A stretch of 64,000 nucleotides of DNA. Origin: Marinobacter sediminum (GTDB lineage: Bacteria; Pseudomonadota; Gammaproteobacteria; Pseudomonadales; Oleiphilaceae). The position numbers and the translations under genes were made by a program. The DNA lies in the NCBI RefSeq assembly GCF_023657445.1, contig NZ_JAGTWY010000001.1:248001-312000 (forward strand). Reading direction: 5' to 3'. Below the pieces are notes generated by a model, which saw only the letters and a program-made list of their open reading frames with translations, ran no database searches and was not told where the DNA came from. Positions 1 through 9,389 of the stretch are shown piece after piece (positions within the stretch are counted from its first letter, which is position 1; every line of letters starts with the position of its first letter).

Positions 1-1109
1 TCGAAGGCTTTCGCGATTCTGTCCGCAAGTTTCTTGAGCAGGAAGCGGCGCCCTATCATGACCAATGGGAAAAAGACGGCCAGGTCAGTCGTGAACTTTG
101 GCGCAAGGCGGGAGAACTTGGCTTTCTCTGTCCATGTCTTCCGGAACAGTACGGTGGGGTCGGTGCCGACTTCCGTTACAGTGCGGTCTTGATTGAGGAG
201 GTTGCGCGCGCGGGTCTCACCGGGATTGGCTGGGGCCTGCATTCCGATATTGTGGCGCCTTATGTCCTGAACTACGGTTCCGATGAGTTGAAAAGCCATT
301 ATTTGCCGAAGCTGGCTAGCGGGGAGATGGTGGGAGCCATCGCCATGACTGAGCCCGGGGCAGGCTCGGATCTGCAGGGGGTAAAGACAACTGCCGTCAA
401 GCAGGGCGATCACTATCTGCTCAACGGCTCGAAAACCTTTATCACCAATGGCCAGTTGGCGGATGTCGTGATTGTCGTAGCCAAGACTGATCCGAAGGAA
501 GGTGCCAAGGGGATCAGTCTGTTCATGGTGGAAACGGCCTGGGATGGGTTCGAAAAAGGTCAGAACCTGAACAAAGTGGGCATGAAAGCCCAGGATACTT
601 CGGAACTGTTTTTCCAGGATGTGAAAGTGCCCGCGAAGAACCTGATCGGCGCCGGTGAAGGGCAGGGCTTCTTCCAGCTGATGCAGGAGTTGGCTGCGGA
701 GCGTCTGCAGGTTGCGCTGGGCGCAGTGGCCGCCGCGGAAGCGGCCTGGCAGTGGACACTGGATTACGTGAAAGAGCGAAATGCTTTTGGCAAGCCGGTG
801 ATCGCTTTCCAGAATACCCGGTTCAAGATGGCCGAAATGAAGGCCGAGATTACCTCCGCACGGGTATTTACCGATCGCTGTCTGGAACTTCATCTGGATA
901 AGAAGCTGGATATCCCCACTGCCGCGATGCTCAAGCAGCTCACGACGGACCTGCAATGCAAGGTTATGGACGAGTGTGTTCAGCTTCACGGTGGCTATGG
1001 CTACATGTGGGAATACCCCATCGCCCGTGCCTGGGCAGATTCGCGGGTTCAGCGAATTTACGCTGGCACCAATGAGATCATGAAGGAGATTGTAGCCCGG
1101 TCATTCTGA
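1..1109 (+). CDS. Acyl-CoA dehydrogenase, long-chain type (5' end missing)
   Basis: Flavoenzyme that introduces the 2,3-trans double bond into acyl-CoA in fatty acid beta-oxidation. The reading frame is open from base 3 leftward, so the start lies outside the window; about 369 codons are visible. The N-terminal helical domain opens the window, followed by the FAD/substrate motif MTEPGAGSDLQG and the C-terminal helical domain with CVQLHGGYGYMWEYPIARA and YAGTNEIMKE. These last motifs closely resemble mammalian LCAD. The MCAD-type base position (YEGT) is Ala here, so the catalytic Glu is probably elsewhere, as in LCAD (inference). A hairpin at 1118-1147 without a T-run follows. Exact chain-length preference cannot be read from the sequence. 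Confidence 0.93.
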   Translation, partial: EGFRDSVRKFLEQEAAPYHDQWEKDGQVSRELWRKAGELGFLCPCLPEQYGGVGADFRYSAVLIEEVARAGLTGIGWGLHSDIVAPYVLNYGSDELKSHYLPKLASGEMVGAIAMTEPGAGSDLQGVKTTAVKQGDHYLLNGSKTFITNGQLADVVIVVAKTDPKEGAKGISLFMVETAWDGFEKGQNLNKVGMKAQDTSELFFQDVKVPAKNLIGAGEGQGFFQLMQELAAERLQVALGAVAAAEAAWQWTLDYVKERNAFGKPVIAFQNTRFKMAEMKAEITSARVFTDRCLELHLDKKLDIPTAAMLKQLTTDLQCKVMDECVQLHGGYGYMWEYPIARAWADSRVQRIYAGTNEIMKEIVARSF

Positions 1110-1117
1110 GGCATCTG

Positions 1118-1147
1118 GGTCCCGGGGCTTCTCAGGCTACCGGGACC
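1118..1147 (+). terminator. Possible hairpin terminator after acyl-CoA dehydrogenase
   Basis: Perfect 8-bp inverted repeat (GGTCCCGG and CCGGGACC) with a 14-nt loop, starting nine bases after the stop codon. No T-run follows, so termination strength is doubtful. Confidence 0.35.
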
Positions 1148-1263
1148 TGCACTCGGCTGATTTGTTACCAAACTTTACAAATTGCCAAACCTATCAAGGT
1201 CTCCCAAGTCAACATCCCCTAAAGTAGCGGCACAACCTCTAACAAGGATAAACGGTTGCCGCG

Positions 1264-3156
1264 ATGAAACGCCTCCTTAGCCTATCTGCCTCTGTACTTA
1301 TATCCGCTCTTGCCGGTTGCGGCGAGGAATCCGATCAGCTGCCTGTGGATGGCCGGGATTTCGACGGTGTGGAATACAGCGAGCCGGCGACCTATACCGG
1401 TAAGGTCATTGACGGTTACCTGAGTAATGCCCGGGTCTGGCTCGATATGGATGGCGATAGCCAGTATACGGCCGGCCCGTTGGTGATCCAGCTGGATAAT
1501 GGCGCGGAAGTCACACTGCCCTCCGGGGAGCCAACGACCTTGAGTGGCGCCGGTGGCGAGTTTTCCCTGGATGTATCAGAGCTGGCGCTGGACCCGGAAA
1601 CCGGGCCGGACCTCGACCCCAGGAATTATTCGCTTTATGCATTGGCCTTGCCGGGGAAAACTTTGGAAGAGACCCGTAACGGCGATGTGGTCATTGATAG
1701 TGCTTTCATGATGTCGGCGCCCGCTGGTATTCGAAATATAACGCCATTAACGACGCTGGCCCGCTACCGGGCGCTGGCAGGGCTGTTTCTGAGCGACAGC
1801 AGTAACCTGGCAGCCAGCCTGTTTGACCTTAACCTGGTAAGGGATTACATGCTGGCACAGGACGACCGTGCCCATGCCTATGCCCGTGCGCTGGCCCGTT
1901 TCATGGCGAGTCAGTTTCCGCCTGAGTACAGCAAATTGCTTGCGGATACCGGAAGCGATGGAACTGAGCAGTTCCTGAGTCGGCAGGCCGCTTTCCTGCT
2001 TGGAATTTCGATGGTCCAGAACTCGGGTGATGTGATTGCAGTGGTCGATGCCGCAGCGCAGGCGGGGTATGCCAACGTGGATGTGGACGCCCTGGTGCTT
2101 CCGCAGGTGGCGGTTGAACTCAGTGACCCGGTGCTGCTGACCAGACAGCGTATTTATGCGGAACCGGAGCGTTCGGACACTCTGCCAGCAAACCGTTCCG
2201 ATTTGCTGGTTTCGGCCGAGCTGGCGTTTGATTATGGCGAAGACGGGCGCCTGCTTTCTGTTTCCGCCAACGGGTGTCTGGCACCATCGATGGCGGAGCT
2301 GTCTCGCCTGATCGGGGTTGGCGGGTATATGGCGAACCTGGAAACTCAGTGGTTGCCATCGGCCGCACTCTCTCCCCAAAGCAGGATTAATTATGAGGTG
2401 GCTGGCACCGACGAGCGCCTGGTGTTCGACTGGAATAATCAGCGCATCTACTTTGAAACTGCAACCACTTGCCATGACCATGAAAGTATCTTTGCCGGTT
2501 CCACTGAGCTGGGTGGAAATCCGGAAATTAGTTATAACTGGACCATGCAGGATGGCGGGTTGTCTGAGTTAATCGCCCAGATTCCGCAGCCTGACGGCTC
2601 AATGCTAACCCGGACGCTGGAACCGGAAGCGGTTAACGCTTCGGCGGGCTTCCCCGGTTATCGTCTGAGTGAGGGCGGGGCGGAGGTGGCATCGCTGGTT
2701 TTCACCGGTTCAGTTCAAGGCTGTGAACTTGAGCCTGATGCCGTGGGTGCGGACCTGGTGGTCAGTGCCAGCCAAGGCTATGAGTTTTCCGGATACGAGT
2801 CTCAACTCGCAGGCCTGGCCTATGAGTTTGATAATCGGGAGTTTGAGTATCCTGCGCAGGGCGACGCCTTTCCGGTGAATCGGCTACTGAGATACGGTTT
2901 TCTGGATCCTGCCATGTCCGACCTGCCCCGCGTTGAGGCGGGTGCCGGCTTCGAGTGGGTCATGTATTACCCGCCCGTAGGCGGTGTCGGCTTCCTGGAA
3001 GGGCAGCCAAATCATATCGGAGAGGCTTACCTGAAAAAGTACAGTGGTGCCCGGGCCTGCGGCCGCAAGTTTGAGGATGTGCCCTCAAGCGCCTATGCAC
3101 GTGTCGAATACAGCTATAAAAAACTGTCTGAATACCTGGTCGGGTTATTGCAATAA
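1264..3156 (+). CDS. Large hypothetical lipoprotein
   Basis: A 630-residue exported protein that I cannot assign to a characterised family. Residues 1-19 form a lipoprotein signal peptide ending in the lipobox LAGC, so Cys19 should be lipidated. The mature N-terminus is acidic. It then has a segment (about 45-110) reading GKVIDGYLSNARVWLDMDGD, a pattern seen in marine surface lipoproteins where a beta domain carries a DxDGD-type, possibly calcium-binding, turn (inference). The C-terminal half holds paired Cys residues and many aromatic residues, suggesting a folded beta-rich domain. It is a single gene between the acyl-CoA dehydrogenase and tRNA-Leu. Substrate and role are unknown. Confidence 0.75.
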   Translation: MKRLLSLSASVLISALAGCGEESDQLPVDGRDFDGVEYSEPATYTGKVIDGYLSNARVWLDMDGDSQYTAGPLVIQLDNGAEVTLPSGEPTTLSGAGGEFSLDVSELALDPETGPDLDPRNYSLYALALPGKTLEETRNGDVVIDSAFMMSAPAGIRNITPLTTLARYRALAGLFLSDSSNLAASLFDLNLVRDYMLAQDDRAHAYARALARFMASQFPPEYSKLLADTGSDGTEQFLSRQAAFLLGISMVQNSGDVIAVVDAAAQAGYANVDVDALVLPQVAVELSDPVLLTRQRIYAEPERSDTLPANRSDLLVSAELAFDYGEDGRLLSVSANGCLAPSMAELSRLIGVGGYMANLETQWLPSAALSPQSRINYEVAGTDERLVFDWNNQRIYFETATTCHDHESIFAGSTELGGNPEISYNWTMQDGGLSELIAQIPQPDGSMLTRTLEPEAVNASAGFPGYRLSEGGAEVASLVFTGSVQGCELEPDAVGADLVVSASQGYEFSGYESQLAGLAYEFDNREFEYPAQGDAFPVNRLLRYGFLDPAMSDLPRVEAGAGFEWVMYYPPVGGVGFLEGQPNHIGEAYLKKYSGARACGRKFEDVPSSAYARVEYSYKKLSEYLVGLLQ

Positions 3157-3246
3157 AGCAGTGCCCAGACACAACAAAATGCCGTATCTATGGCGAAACG
3201 GTGAGATTATCGGGTTAATTAACAGTATATTATGGGGGATATTCTC

Positions 3247-3265
3247 ACTTCCTGGGGGAGGAAGT
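3247..3265 (-). terminator. Hairpin abutting the tRNA-Leu 3' end
   Basis: Perfect 7-bp stem (ACTTCCT/AGGAAGT) with a GC-rich 5-nt loop, touching the CCA end of tRNA-Leu on the minus strand. There is no T-run beyond it, so it could be a weak terminator or a 3'-processing element. Confidence 0.4.
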
Positions 3266-3351
3266 GGTGCCGAGGAGAGGACTTGAACCTCCACGGGGTT
3301 GCCCCCACTAGCACCTGAAGCTAGCGTGTCTACCAATTTCACCACCTCGGC
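3265..3351 (-). tRNA. tRNA-Leu (anticodon CAG)
   Basis: An 87-nt class II tRNA with encoded CCA. The acceptor stem GCCGAGG pairs perfectly with CCTCGGC. The D-arm GGTGAAATTGGTAGACACG, the anticodon arm GCTAGCTTCAGGTGCTAG with CAG, a long variable arm (GGGGGCAACCCC) and the T-arm GGTTCAAGTCC are all recognisable and closely match E. coli tRNA-Leu(CAG). It lies divergent from rnr, as in Pseudomonas. A consensus promoter lies about 80 bp upstream. Confidence 0.97.
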
Positions 3352-3433
3352 AGGTGATTTGCAGAACCTTTAGTTTATTGAAAACTATATGTTTCTGCCA
3401 GCGGCTGGGCATGTCCCTCAACCGATGGCGCGT

Positions 3434-3462
3434 ACTTTAATAATTCCCGGAAAGGCTGTCAA
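3434..3462 (-). promoter_or_regulatory. Sigma-70 promoter of tRNA-Leu
   Basis: On the minus strand, TTGACA (3462-3457), a 17-bp spacer and TAAAGT (3439-3434), followed directly by the GC-rich discriminator ACGCGCC. Such discriminators are typical of growth-rate/stringently controlled stable RNA promoters. The tRNA-Met promoter at 31444-31472 has the same discriminator. Confidence 0.75.
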
Positions 3463-3605
3463 ACACTTTTTTTAAAAAGGGCTGGCAGGTATTTATGCCT
3501 ATATATATCGCTCCTTGTTAGGCAGCCATGCCTTCACGACGTTATACTGCAACGCAAACGAATTAATCGGCACCATCTTGGTGCTAGAGCAGAGCAAGGA
3601 TCCGA

Positions 3606-6170
3606 ATGGTTTCCAGGAAAAAAAACGAAAGGGACCCGCACGCCGGTCGTGAAGCCCAGAATTACGATAACCCCATACAAAGCCGTGAATTCATTATCGC
3701 TCACCTGAAGGAGCGAGGCGCACCGGCGACCCATGAGACGCTTTGCGCAGAGCTGGGGCAGGATTCGCCAGAAGGTATTGAGGCGTTGCGTCGCCGGTTG
3801 ATTGCCATGTGCCGGGACGGTCAGCTGATCTGTAACCGCCGGGGCGCTTATCTCCCTATTGATGAGGCGGATCTGGTGACCGGTCGTGTGATTGGTCACA
3901 AGGATGGTTTTGGCTTTCTGGTCCCGGATGACAGTGGTTCCGACCTGTTCCTGACGGCTCGGCAAATGCGCCAGGTTTTCCATGGTGATCGTGTCGCTGC
4001 CCGGGTTGACCGCGTCGATGATCGCGGGCGCCGCGAAGGTGTGATTGTCGAAGTAATCGAATATCGGACCAACCAGACAGTAGGTCGCTTTTTCCAGGAA
4101 AGTGGCATCAGCTTTGTCGTTCCGGAAAACGCCAGGATCAATCATGAGGTTCTCATCCCTCAGGAGAGCTGCGGCGAAGCACGTCATGGCCAGTACGTTG
4201 TGGTGGATATTGTTCGCCAGCCGACGATGCGGACTCAGCCACTGGGCAAGGTTGTCGAGGTGCTGGGTGAGCACATGGCACCAGGCATGGAAATCGATGT
4301 TGCCATTCGCTCCTACGATATTCCTCACAGCTGGCCGCCAGCGGTGGGAGAGCAGGTCGCAGAAATCCCGGAAGAAGTCACCGAGAAAGATAAGGAGAAC
4401 CGGGTTGATATCCGTAACCTCCGGTTGGTGACGATTGATGATGAAACTGCCCGCGATTTTGACGATGCGGTTTATTGCGAACCCAGGCCTCGTGGCGGCT
4501 ATCGTCTGCTGGTTGCGATCGCTGACGTTTCGCATTATGTCCGTTTCGAGACACCGCTGGATGAAGAGGCGGTGAATCGCAGTACCTCCGTGTATTTCCC
4601 GGATCACGTGGTTCCGATGTTGCCGGAGAAACTGTCAAACGGTCTGTGTTCGTTAAACCCGGGTGTTGATCGCCTGTGTATGGTGGCCGATATGACCATC
4701 AGTGCGGCGGGTAACATCAGCGGTTATTCCTTCTACCAGGCGGTCATGTACAGTCATGCCAGGCTTACCTACAACAAGGTAAGCGACATGCTCGAGCATC
4801 CGGATTCAGAGTCGGGTTATCGCCTTTGCGAGCAGTACGCCCATGTCCTTCCGCAACTGCATAATCTTTATGGCCTATACCAGTTGCTGCGCAAGGCCCG
4901 GACCGAGCGTGGTGCGATTGACTTTGAAACCACCGAAACGAAGATTGTTTTCGATGCTGAGCGCAAGATCGAAGAGATTGTTCCGGTAACACGAAACGAC
5001 GCCCACAAGATCATTGAGGAATGTATGTTGTGTGCGAACGTCGCCACAGCAAGGTTCCTCAAAAAGCATAAGTTGCCGGCGCTTTACCGGGTCCATGATG
5101 GACCGTCCGAAGAGCGCCTGAATGCGGTGAGGCTGTTTTTGGGTGAGCTGGGTCTGCAACTGGGCGGGGGGGATAGCCCCACGTCTGCTGACTACCAGGC
5201 GTTACTTTCGCAAATTTCAGATCGCCCCGATGCAAATGTCATTCAGACGGTCATGCTGCGCTCACTCAGTCAGGCGGTATACAGCCCTGAGGAAGGTGGC
5301 CACTTTGGTCTCGGGTTTGCCGGCTATGCCCATTTCACCTCGCCGATCCGTCGTTACCCGGATTTGATTGCCCACAGGGCCGTCAAGTCGGTGATCCACG
5401 GTACGGCAGGATCAAAAGATGTCGTGATCCCGCCAAAACGGGATCCGGAACTGGCTGAATACCCTTACGATCTGCCGCAGATGGAGCGCCTTGGCGAGCA
5501 TACCTCCATGGCCGAGCGGCGGGCGGATGATGCAACCCGCGATGTCATGGCCTGGCTTAAGTGTGAGTACCTCCGGGATCATGTGGGAGAGGAGTTCGAC
5601 GGTGTAATTGCCGCCGTGGTCCCGTTCGGTTTCTTTGTGGAGTTGTCCGGTGTTTACATTGAAGGGCTGGTCCATGTCTCTACCCTGAGTGGAGACTACT
5701 TCCACCACGACGCTGCCAAGCACCGGTTGATCGGTGAACGGACGGCCATGAGTTTCAGGCTGGGTGACGGTGTTCGAGTCAAGGTTGTTCGGGTTGGCAT
5801 GGAAGACCGGAAAATTGATCTGGAGCTGATAAGCGACCCTGTGCACCGGCAGGCTGACCGGGATGCGTTGCAGGTTCCGAAAAAAGATGACCGGGGAAAG
5901 GCAAAGCGGACCAGTGGTAAAGGCAAACCCGGTGGTCGGGAAAAGTCGGGTCGTAAAGGGAGTTCACCTGCTGAGGCCGGGAAAAAGCGCCCGCGGAAAC
6001 GCTCCGGTGCCGCCTCGCCGGAAAAACCGGAGGCCACCGCACCTGGCGATAACGAGCCGCTTTCGGCCAGAGATGAGTTGGTTGCCCAGGCCGCGAAACT
6101 TGCCCTGAAAAAGGACAAGAAGCCGGGTAAGGGTGCTGGAACTGGCAAGAACCGGAAATCCCGCAAGTAA
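3606..6170 (+). CDS. rnr: Ribonuclease R
   Basis: Processive 3'-5' exoribonuclease that degrades structured RNA and takes part in rRNA quality control and trans-translation. The 854 residues show the usual order: N-terminal winged-helix domain (about 20-85), two cold-shock domains (about 85-240), the RNB catalytic domain with the metal-binding signature RDFDDAVYCE (near 280-290), an S1 domain (about 650-735) and a long Lys/Arg/Gly-rich tail (about 745-854). It is somewhat longer than E. coli RNase R (813), mainly in the tail. The ATG follows AAGGA. rlmB starts 15 bp downstream, the conserved rnr-rlmB pair. Confidence 0.97.
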   Translation: MVSRKKNERDPHAGREAQNYDNPIQSREFIIAHLKERGAPATHETLCAELGQDSPEGIEALRRRLIAMCRDGQLICNRRGAYLPIDEADLVTGRVIGHKDGFGFLVPDDSGSDLFLTARQMRQVFHGDRVAARVDRVDDRGRREGVIVEVIEYRTNQTVGRFFQESGISFVVPENARINHEVLIPQESCGEARHGQYVVVDIVRQPTMRTQPLGKVVEVLGEHMAPGMEIDVAIRSYDIPHSWPPAVGEQVAEIPEEVTEKDKENRVDIRNLRLVTIDDETARDFDDAVYCEPRPRGGYRLLVAIADVSHYVRFETPLDEEAVNRSTSVYFPDHVVPMLPEKLSNGLCSLNPGVDRLCMVADMTISAAGNISGYSFYQAVMYSHARLTYNKVSDMLEHPDSESGYRLCEQYAHVLPQLHNLYGLYQLLRKARTERGAIDFETTETKIVFDAERKIEEIVPVTRNDAHKIIEECMLCANVATARFLKKHKLPALYRVHDGPSEERLNAVRLFLGELGLQLGGGDSPTSADYQALLSQISDRPDANVIQTVMLRSLSQAVYSPEEGGHFGLGFAGYAHFTSPIRRYPDLIAHRAVKSVIHGTAGSKDVVIPPKRDPELAEYPYDLPQMERLGEHTSMAERRADDATRDVMAWLKCEYLRDHVGEEFDGVIAAVVPFGFFVELSGVYIEGLVHVSTLSGDYFHHDAAKHRLIGERTAMSFRLGDGVRVKVVRVGMEDRKIDLELISDPVHRQADRDALQVPKKDDRGKAKRTSGKGKPGGREKSGRKGSSPAEAGKKRPRKRSGAASPEKPEATAPGDNEPLSARDELVAQAAKLALKKDKKPGKGAGTGKNRKSRK

Positions 6171-6185
6171 CAGGAAGCATAATCA

Positions 6186-6923
6186 GTGTCCGGAGAGTTC
6201 GTGTTTGGCTGGCATGCGGTTGAGGCAGTTCTCAAGCGTGAGCCAGAGAGGTTGCAGCAGGTCTGGATTCAGACTGGCCGGCAGGATAAGCGGGTGAACA
6301 GCATCACCGACGCCCTGGATAATCTGGGTGTTCGCTGGAAAGTCGTTCATCGTAAAGAGCTGGATACGCGGGTTTCCGGGGTCCATCAGGGTATCGTGGC
6401 GGAGGTCAGTGAAAGCCGCGAGTGGAGCGAGGATGATTTGCTGGCTCAGCTTGCCGGCAGTGATAAACCGCCATTCCTGCTGGTGCTTGATGGTGTAACG
6501 GATCCCCACAACCTGGGAGCCTGTATGCGCACGGCCGATGCTGTCGGTGTTCAGGCTGTGATTGTTCCGAAGGACAAGTCTGCTTCTTTAACCCCGGTGG
6601 CCCGGAAAGTGGCATGCGGCGCAGCCGAGACGGTGCCGTTTGTGCGCGTGACGAATCTGGCGCGCTTTCTTCGTACCCTGCAGGATCAGGGTGTGTGGTT
6701 GATAGGCACCGCTGGAGAAGCCAGTGCCACGCTTTATCAGGCTGATTTCAAGGGAGGCGTTGCGCTGGTCATGGGAGCAGAAGGTAAGGGGATGCGTCGC
6801 CTGACCCGTGAGCATTGTGATCAGCTCATCAATATCCCCATGCTCGGGCATGTCGACAGCCTCAATGTGTCCGTGGCTACGGGTGTTTGCCTATACGAAG
6901 CCTTGCGTCAGCGCCTTGGTTAA
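6186..6923 (+). CDS. rlmB: 23S rRNA (guanosine-2'-O-)-methyltransferase RlmB
   Basis: SpoU-family trefoil-knot methyltransferase that uses SAM to methylate the 2'-OH of G2251 in the 23S rRNA P-loop (known for the family). The 245 residues fit the E. coli enzyme (243). The N-terminal substrate-binding domain begins [14 protein letters not shown]. Knot motifs are [19 protein letters not shown] (motif 1, with the conserved Asn and Arg), [12 protein letters not shown] (motif 2) and [16 protein letters not shown] (motif 3). The start codon is GTG, placed 15 bp after rnr, so the two are probably co-transcribed. Confidence 0.96.
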   Translation: MSGEFVFGWHAVEAVLKREPERLQQVWIQTGRQDKRVNSITDALDNLGVRWKVVHRKELDTRVSGVHQGIVAEVSESREWSEDDLLAQLAGSDKPPFLLVLDGVTDPHNLGACMRTADAVGVQAVIVPKDKSASLTPVARKVACGAAETVPFVRVTNLARFLRTLQDQGVWLIGTAGEASATLYQADFKGGVALVMGAEGKGMRRLTREHCDQLINIPMLGHVDSLNVSVATGVCLYEALRQRLG

Positions 6924-6961
6924 CCCTTGCACAGAAGGCCGTGGCCGCCTAGAATACGTCT

Positions 6962-6986
6962 CCCCTTTCCTAAGGGGTGGTTTTGT
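6962..6986 (+). terminator. Probable terminator after rlmB
   Basis: A 6-bp stem CCCCTT/AAGGGG with a 4-nt loop, followed by a short T-rich stretch (GGTTTTG). It would separate rnr-rlmB from the rpsF operon. Confidence 0.5.
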
Positions 6987-7124
6987 ATTGCCTGAAGCTC
7001 AGGTATGCAATCCCTCGCTTTTGATCAAGCCTTTCTTGTAAAGCCTTATTGATAAAGCAAAAAAGAAACCGGCAGCTTCGGCTGTCACCTCCTTGCTTTC
7101 ATGTTTGGCGGTATGGGCGAATGG

Positions 7125-7160
7125 CCCTGTCGTTAAAAGAAAGCTGTTTAAACCGTAGGG
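7125..7160 (+). promoter_or_regulatory. Candidate S6:S18 autoregulatory leader before rpsF
   Basis: Just upstream of the rpsF start, CCCT (7125-7128) can pair with AGGG (7157-7160), and GTTAAA (7132-7137) with TTTAAAC (7147-7153) allowing one bulged A. This leaves CCG (7153-7155) in an internal loop on the 3' side. A CCG in a bulge is the recognition feature of known S6:S18 leaders. The outer strand AGGG is also the rpsF Shine-Dalgarno, so folding would hide it. Confidence 0.45.
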
Positions 7161-7167
7161 AGAACTC

Positions 7168-7593
7168 ATGCGTCACTACGAAATCGTTTTTATGGTACAT
7201 CCGGATCAGAGCGAGCAGGTGCCCGCGATGATCGAGCGTTATACCAGCGTCATCACTGAAGATGGCGGTCAGGTACACCGTCTTGAAGACTGGGGCCGTC
7301 GTCATCTGGCTTACCCGATCAACAAGATTCACAAGGCTCACTACGTCCTGATGAACGTTGAATGTTCACAGGCAGCGATGGACGAGCTGACTCACAACTT
7401 CCGTTTCAACGATGCCATCATCCGCGACATGATCCTGCGCCGCGATGGTGCTGATACCGACCTGTCCCCGATGAAAGCTTCCGAGTCCCGTGAAGACCGT
7501 CGCGGCGGCGATGATCGCCCGCGTCGTTCAGCTGAATCTGATGACCGTCAAAACGACAGTCAGAAAGCTGAAACCCAGGACGAAGAAGAGTAA
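7168..7593 (+). CDS. rpsF: 30S ribosomal protein bS6
   Basis: Small-subunit protein that binds 16S rRNA as a heterodimer with bS18. The first 95 residues carry the S6 fold ([20 protein letters not shown], then [14 protein letters not shown] and KAHYVLMN). The acidic and Arg-rich tail (about 100-141, ending DEEE) resembles the E. coli tail, which is modified by the glutamate ligase RimK. A RimK-family ligase is encoded at 46564-47469 in this window. The ATG is preceded by AGGGAG. First gene of the rpsF-rpsR-membrane protein-rplI operon. Confidence 0.97.
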   Translation: MRHYEIVFMVHPDQSEQVPAMIERYTSVITEDGGQVHRLEDWGRRHLAYPINKIHKAHYVLMNVECSQAAMDELTHNFRFNDAIIRDMILRRDGADTDLSPMKASESREDRRGGDDRPRRSAESDDRQNDSQKAETQDEEE

Positions 7594-7618
7594 TTAACCG
7601 GAGTTGAGGAGTTAAGTT

Positions 7619-7849
7619 ATGGCTCGTTTTTTCAGACGTCGTAAGTTCTGCCGCTTCACGGCAGAAGGTGTTAAAGAGATCGATTACAAGGATCTGGACA
7701 CCCTGAAAGGCTACATCACTGAAACCGGCAAAATCGTGCCCAGCCGCATCACCGGCACCAAAGCACGTTATCAGCGTCAGCTGGCTACCGCTATCAAGCG
7801 TGCCCGCTACCTGGCACTGCTGCCGTACTCGGACAGCCACGATAACTAA
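7619..7849 (+). CDS. rpsR: 30S ribosomal protein bS18
   Basis: 76-residue S18 with the characteristic basic N-terminus ([16 protein letters not shown]) and the rRNA-binding core [26 protein letters not shown]. Partner of bS6 on the platform of the small subunit. It lies 25 bp after rpsF and the two should be co-translated. Confidence 0.98.
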   Translation: MARFFRRRKFCRFTAEGVKEIDYKDLDTLKGYITETGKIVPSRITGTKARYQRQLATAIKRARYLALLPYSDSHDN

Positions 7850-7875
7850 GTAACAGATAAACAGGACTTGGGACC

Positions 7876-8742
7876 ATGCGTGCACTTGCACAGTATGTAA
7901 TGCGCGGTCCCCTGCAGGCCGGCGGGGTAGCAGCAGTCACAACTGCGGTGCCTTTGCTGTTCTGGATTGGCGCAGCGGTTGTCGGCCTGGTGATTCTCAG
8001 GCTCGGCGTCAGTCAGGGGCTCAACATCGGCCTCTGGGCTTTGCTTCCGGCACTCGGCTGGAGCTGGTTCGGGCAAGATCCGACTGCTCTGGCAGTGCTG
8101 CTTCAGGTAATGCTGATGGCGTCTGTTCTGAGAACCACGCTGTCCTGGGAAAGAGCCCTTCTCGGAGGGAGCTTTCTGGCAATCGTCACCGGGCTTTTGT
8201 TGCCCGTGATGTATCCCGGTTTGCTGGATGATCTGGTCCAGGCCGGGGTCAGCTTTTACGAACAGTACAATGCCGAAGTGGCCCAGACCCTCGGGGGCGA
8301 TCTCGAGAAGGTTATCCGGGACACCATGAATGCCAGTATGGCAGGTACCTACCTGGCCACTGGCATCGGCATGACAATGCTGGCCAGGGCGTGGCAGTCG
8401 GGGCTCTACAATCCCGGCGGATTCCGCAAGGAATTCCACGCCCTGAGACTGTCGCCCGCCGTTGCGGTGGTGTGTGCGGTCACCATGGTGATTGGTCCGG
8501 TACTCGGATTGAACTCCATGTTGCTGGTATGGGTGGCGGGTACACCGCTGTTTCTGGCGAGCCTGGCGTTGGTTCATGGCATCGTTGGACGGAAAAAGCT
8601 GAGTGGGCAGTGGCTGGTGTTGTTCTATATTGCACTGGTTCTGCTGGGCCCAAGCCTGATGATTCTGTTAGTGGTTCTGGCTTTTGTGGATAGCTGGCTG
8701 GATATCCGGAGGCGAATTAAGCCTGCCGGGCCGGCTGAATAA
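7876..8742 (+). CDS. Polytopic membrane protein, DUF2232/YybS-like
   Basis: 288-residue integral membrane protein with roughly eight hydrophobic segments (for example near residues 20-50, 60-90, 95-115, 150-180, 195-235 and 240-270). A gene of this kind between rpsR and rplI is, from memory, conserved in Pseudomonas relatives, and in other phyla DUF2232/YybS proteins also sit beside rplI. No transport or catalytic motif is evident and no substrate can be named. It lies 26 bp after rpsR and 20 bp before rplI, so it is translated from the ribosomal-protein mRNA. Confidence 0.75.
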   Translation: MRALAQYVMRGPLQAGGVAAVTTAVPLLFWIGAAVVGLVILRLGVSQGLNIGLWALLPALGWSWFGQDPTALAVLLQVMLMASVLRTTLSWERALLGGSFLAIVTGLLLPVMYPGLLDDLVQAGVSFYEQYNAEVAQTLGGDLEKVIRDTMNASMAGTYLATGIGMTMLARAWQSGLYNPGGFRKEFHALRLSPAVAVVCAVTMVIGPVLGLNSMLLVWVAGTPLFLASLALVHGIVGRKKLSGQWLVLFYIALVLLGPSLMILLVVLAFVDSWLDIRRRIKPAGPAE

Positions 8743-8762
8743 AGCACGAAGAGGTTAACGAG

Positions 8763-9209
8763 ATGGAAGTTATTCTGCTCGAGAAAGTTGCAAACCTTGG
8801 ATCCCTGGGTGACAAGGTAAAGGTTAAGGCCGGTTACGGTCGTAATTTCCTGCTTCCTTACGGCAAGGCTGTACCTGCCACGGAAGCAAACCTGAAGGCG
8901 TTCGAAGAGCGTCGCGCAGAGCTTGAGAAAGTGGCTGCCGAGAAGCTGGCTACTGCCAAGTCTCGCGCCGAGGCTCTGGAAGGTGCGTCCTTCACCATCA
9001 GCTCCAAAGCTGGTGAAGAAGGCAAGCTGTTTGGTTCTATCGGTGTTCGTGATATCGCGGATGCGATCACTGCCGGTGGTACTGAGGTCGAGAAGAGCGA
9101 AGTTCGTCTGCCGGAAGGTCCGCTCCGCGTGACTGGCGAGTACGACATCGAGCTGCAGCTGCACTCTGACGTAGAAGTGACCATCAAGCTGGCGGTTGTT
9201 GCAGGCTAA
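8763..9209 (+). CDS. rplI: 50S ribosomal protein bL9
   Basis: 148-residue bL9, an elongated large-subunit protein that helps maintain reading frame. The N-domain signature is [32 protein letters not shown], shortened here to its start; the central connecting helix is [19 protein letters not shown] and the C-domain spans about 80-148. Last gene of the rpsF operon; a strong terminator follows at 9261-9300. Confidence 0.98.
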   Translation: MEVILLEKVANLGSLGDKVKVKAGYGRNFLLPYGKAVPATEANLKAFEERRAELEKVAAEKLATAKSRAEALEGASFTISSKAGEEGKLFGSIGVRDIADAITAGGTEVEKSEVRLPEGPLRVTGEYDIELQLHSDVEVTIKLAVVAG

Positions 9210-9260
9210 TCTGTTGCAGCGTTATGCCAGGCCGGGGAAACCCGGCCGAGCTTGATTGAG

Positions 9261-9300
9261 CGGGCCCGAACCGGAGACGGTTTCGGGCCCGTTGCTTTCT
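9261..9300 (+). terminator. Rho-independent terminator after rplI
   Basis: Long GC-rich hairpin: CGGGCCCGAACCG pairs with CGGTTTCGGGCCCG with one bulged base and a short loop, followed by TTGCTTTCT. It separates the rpsF operon from dnaB. Confidence 0.75.
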
Positions 9301-9389
9301 GGTATTCTTAGCTTTTCGTGAACCTCTCCCAATCCCGAACCGTTCCCCGTAAACTGGGTAATCCGTGGTATCCACCTGAAGACGTTGTT

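Noticed and set aside
3157-3246. Small gene between the lipoprotein and tRNA-Leu
   Set aside because: Short AT-rich stretch without a plausible start and ribosome site; frames here only overlap the tRNA.
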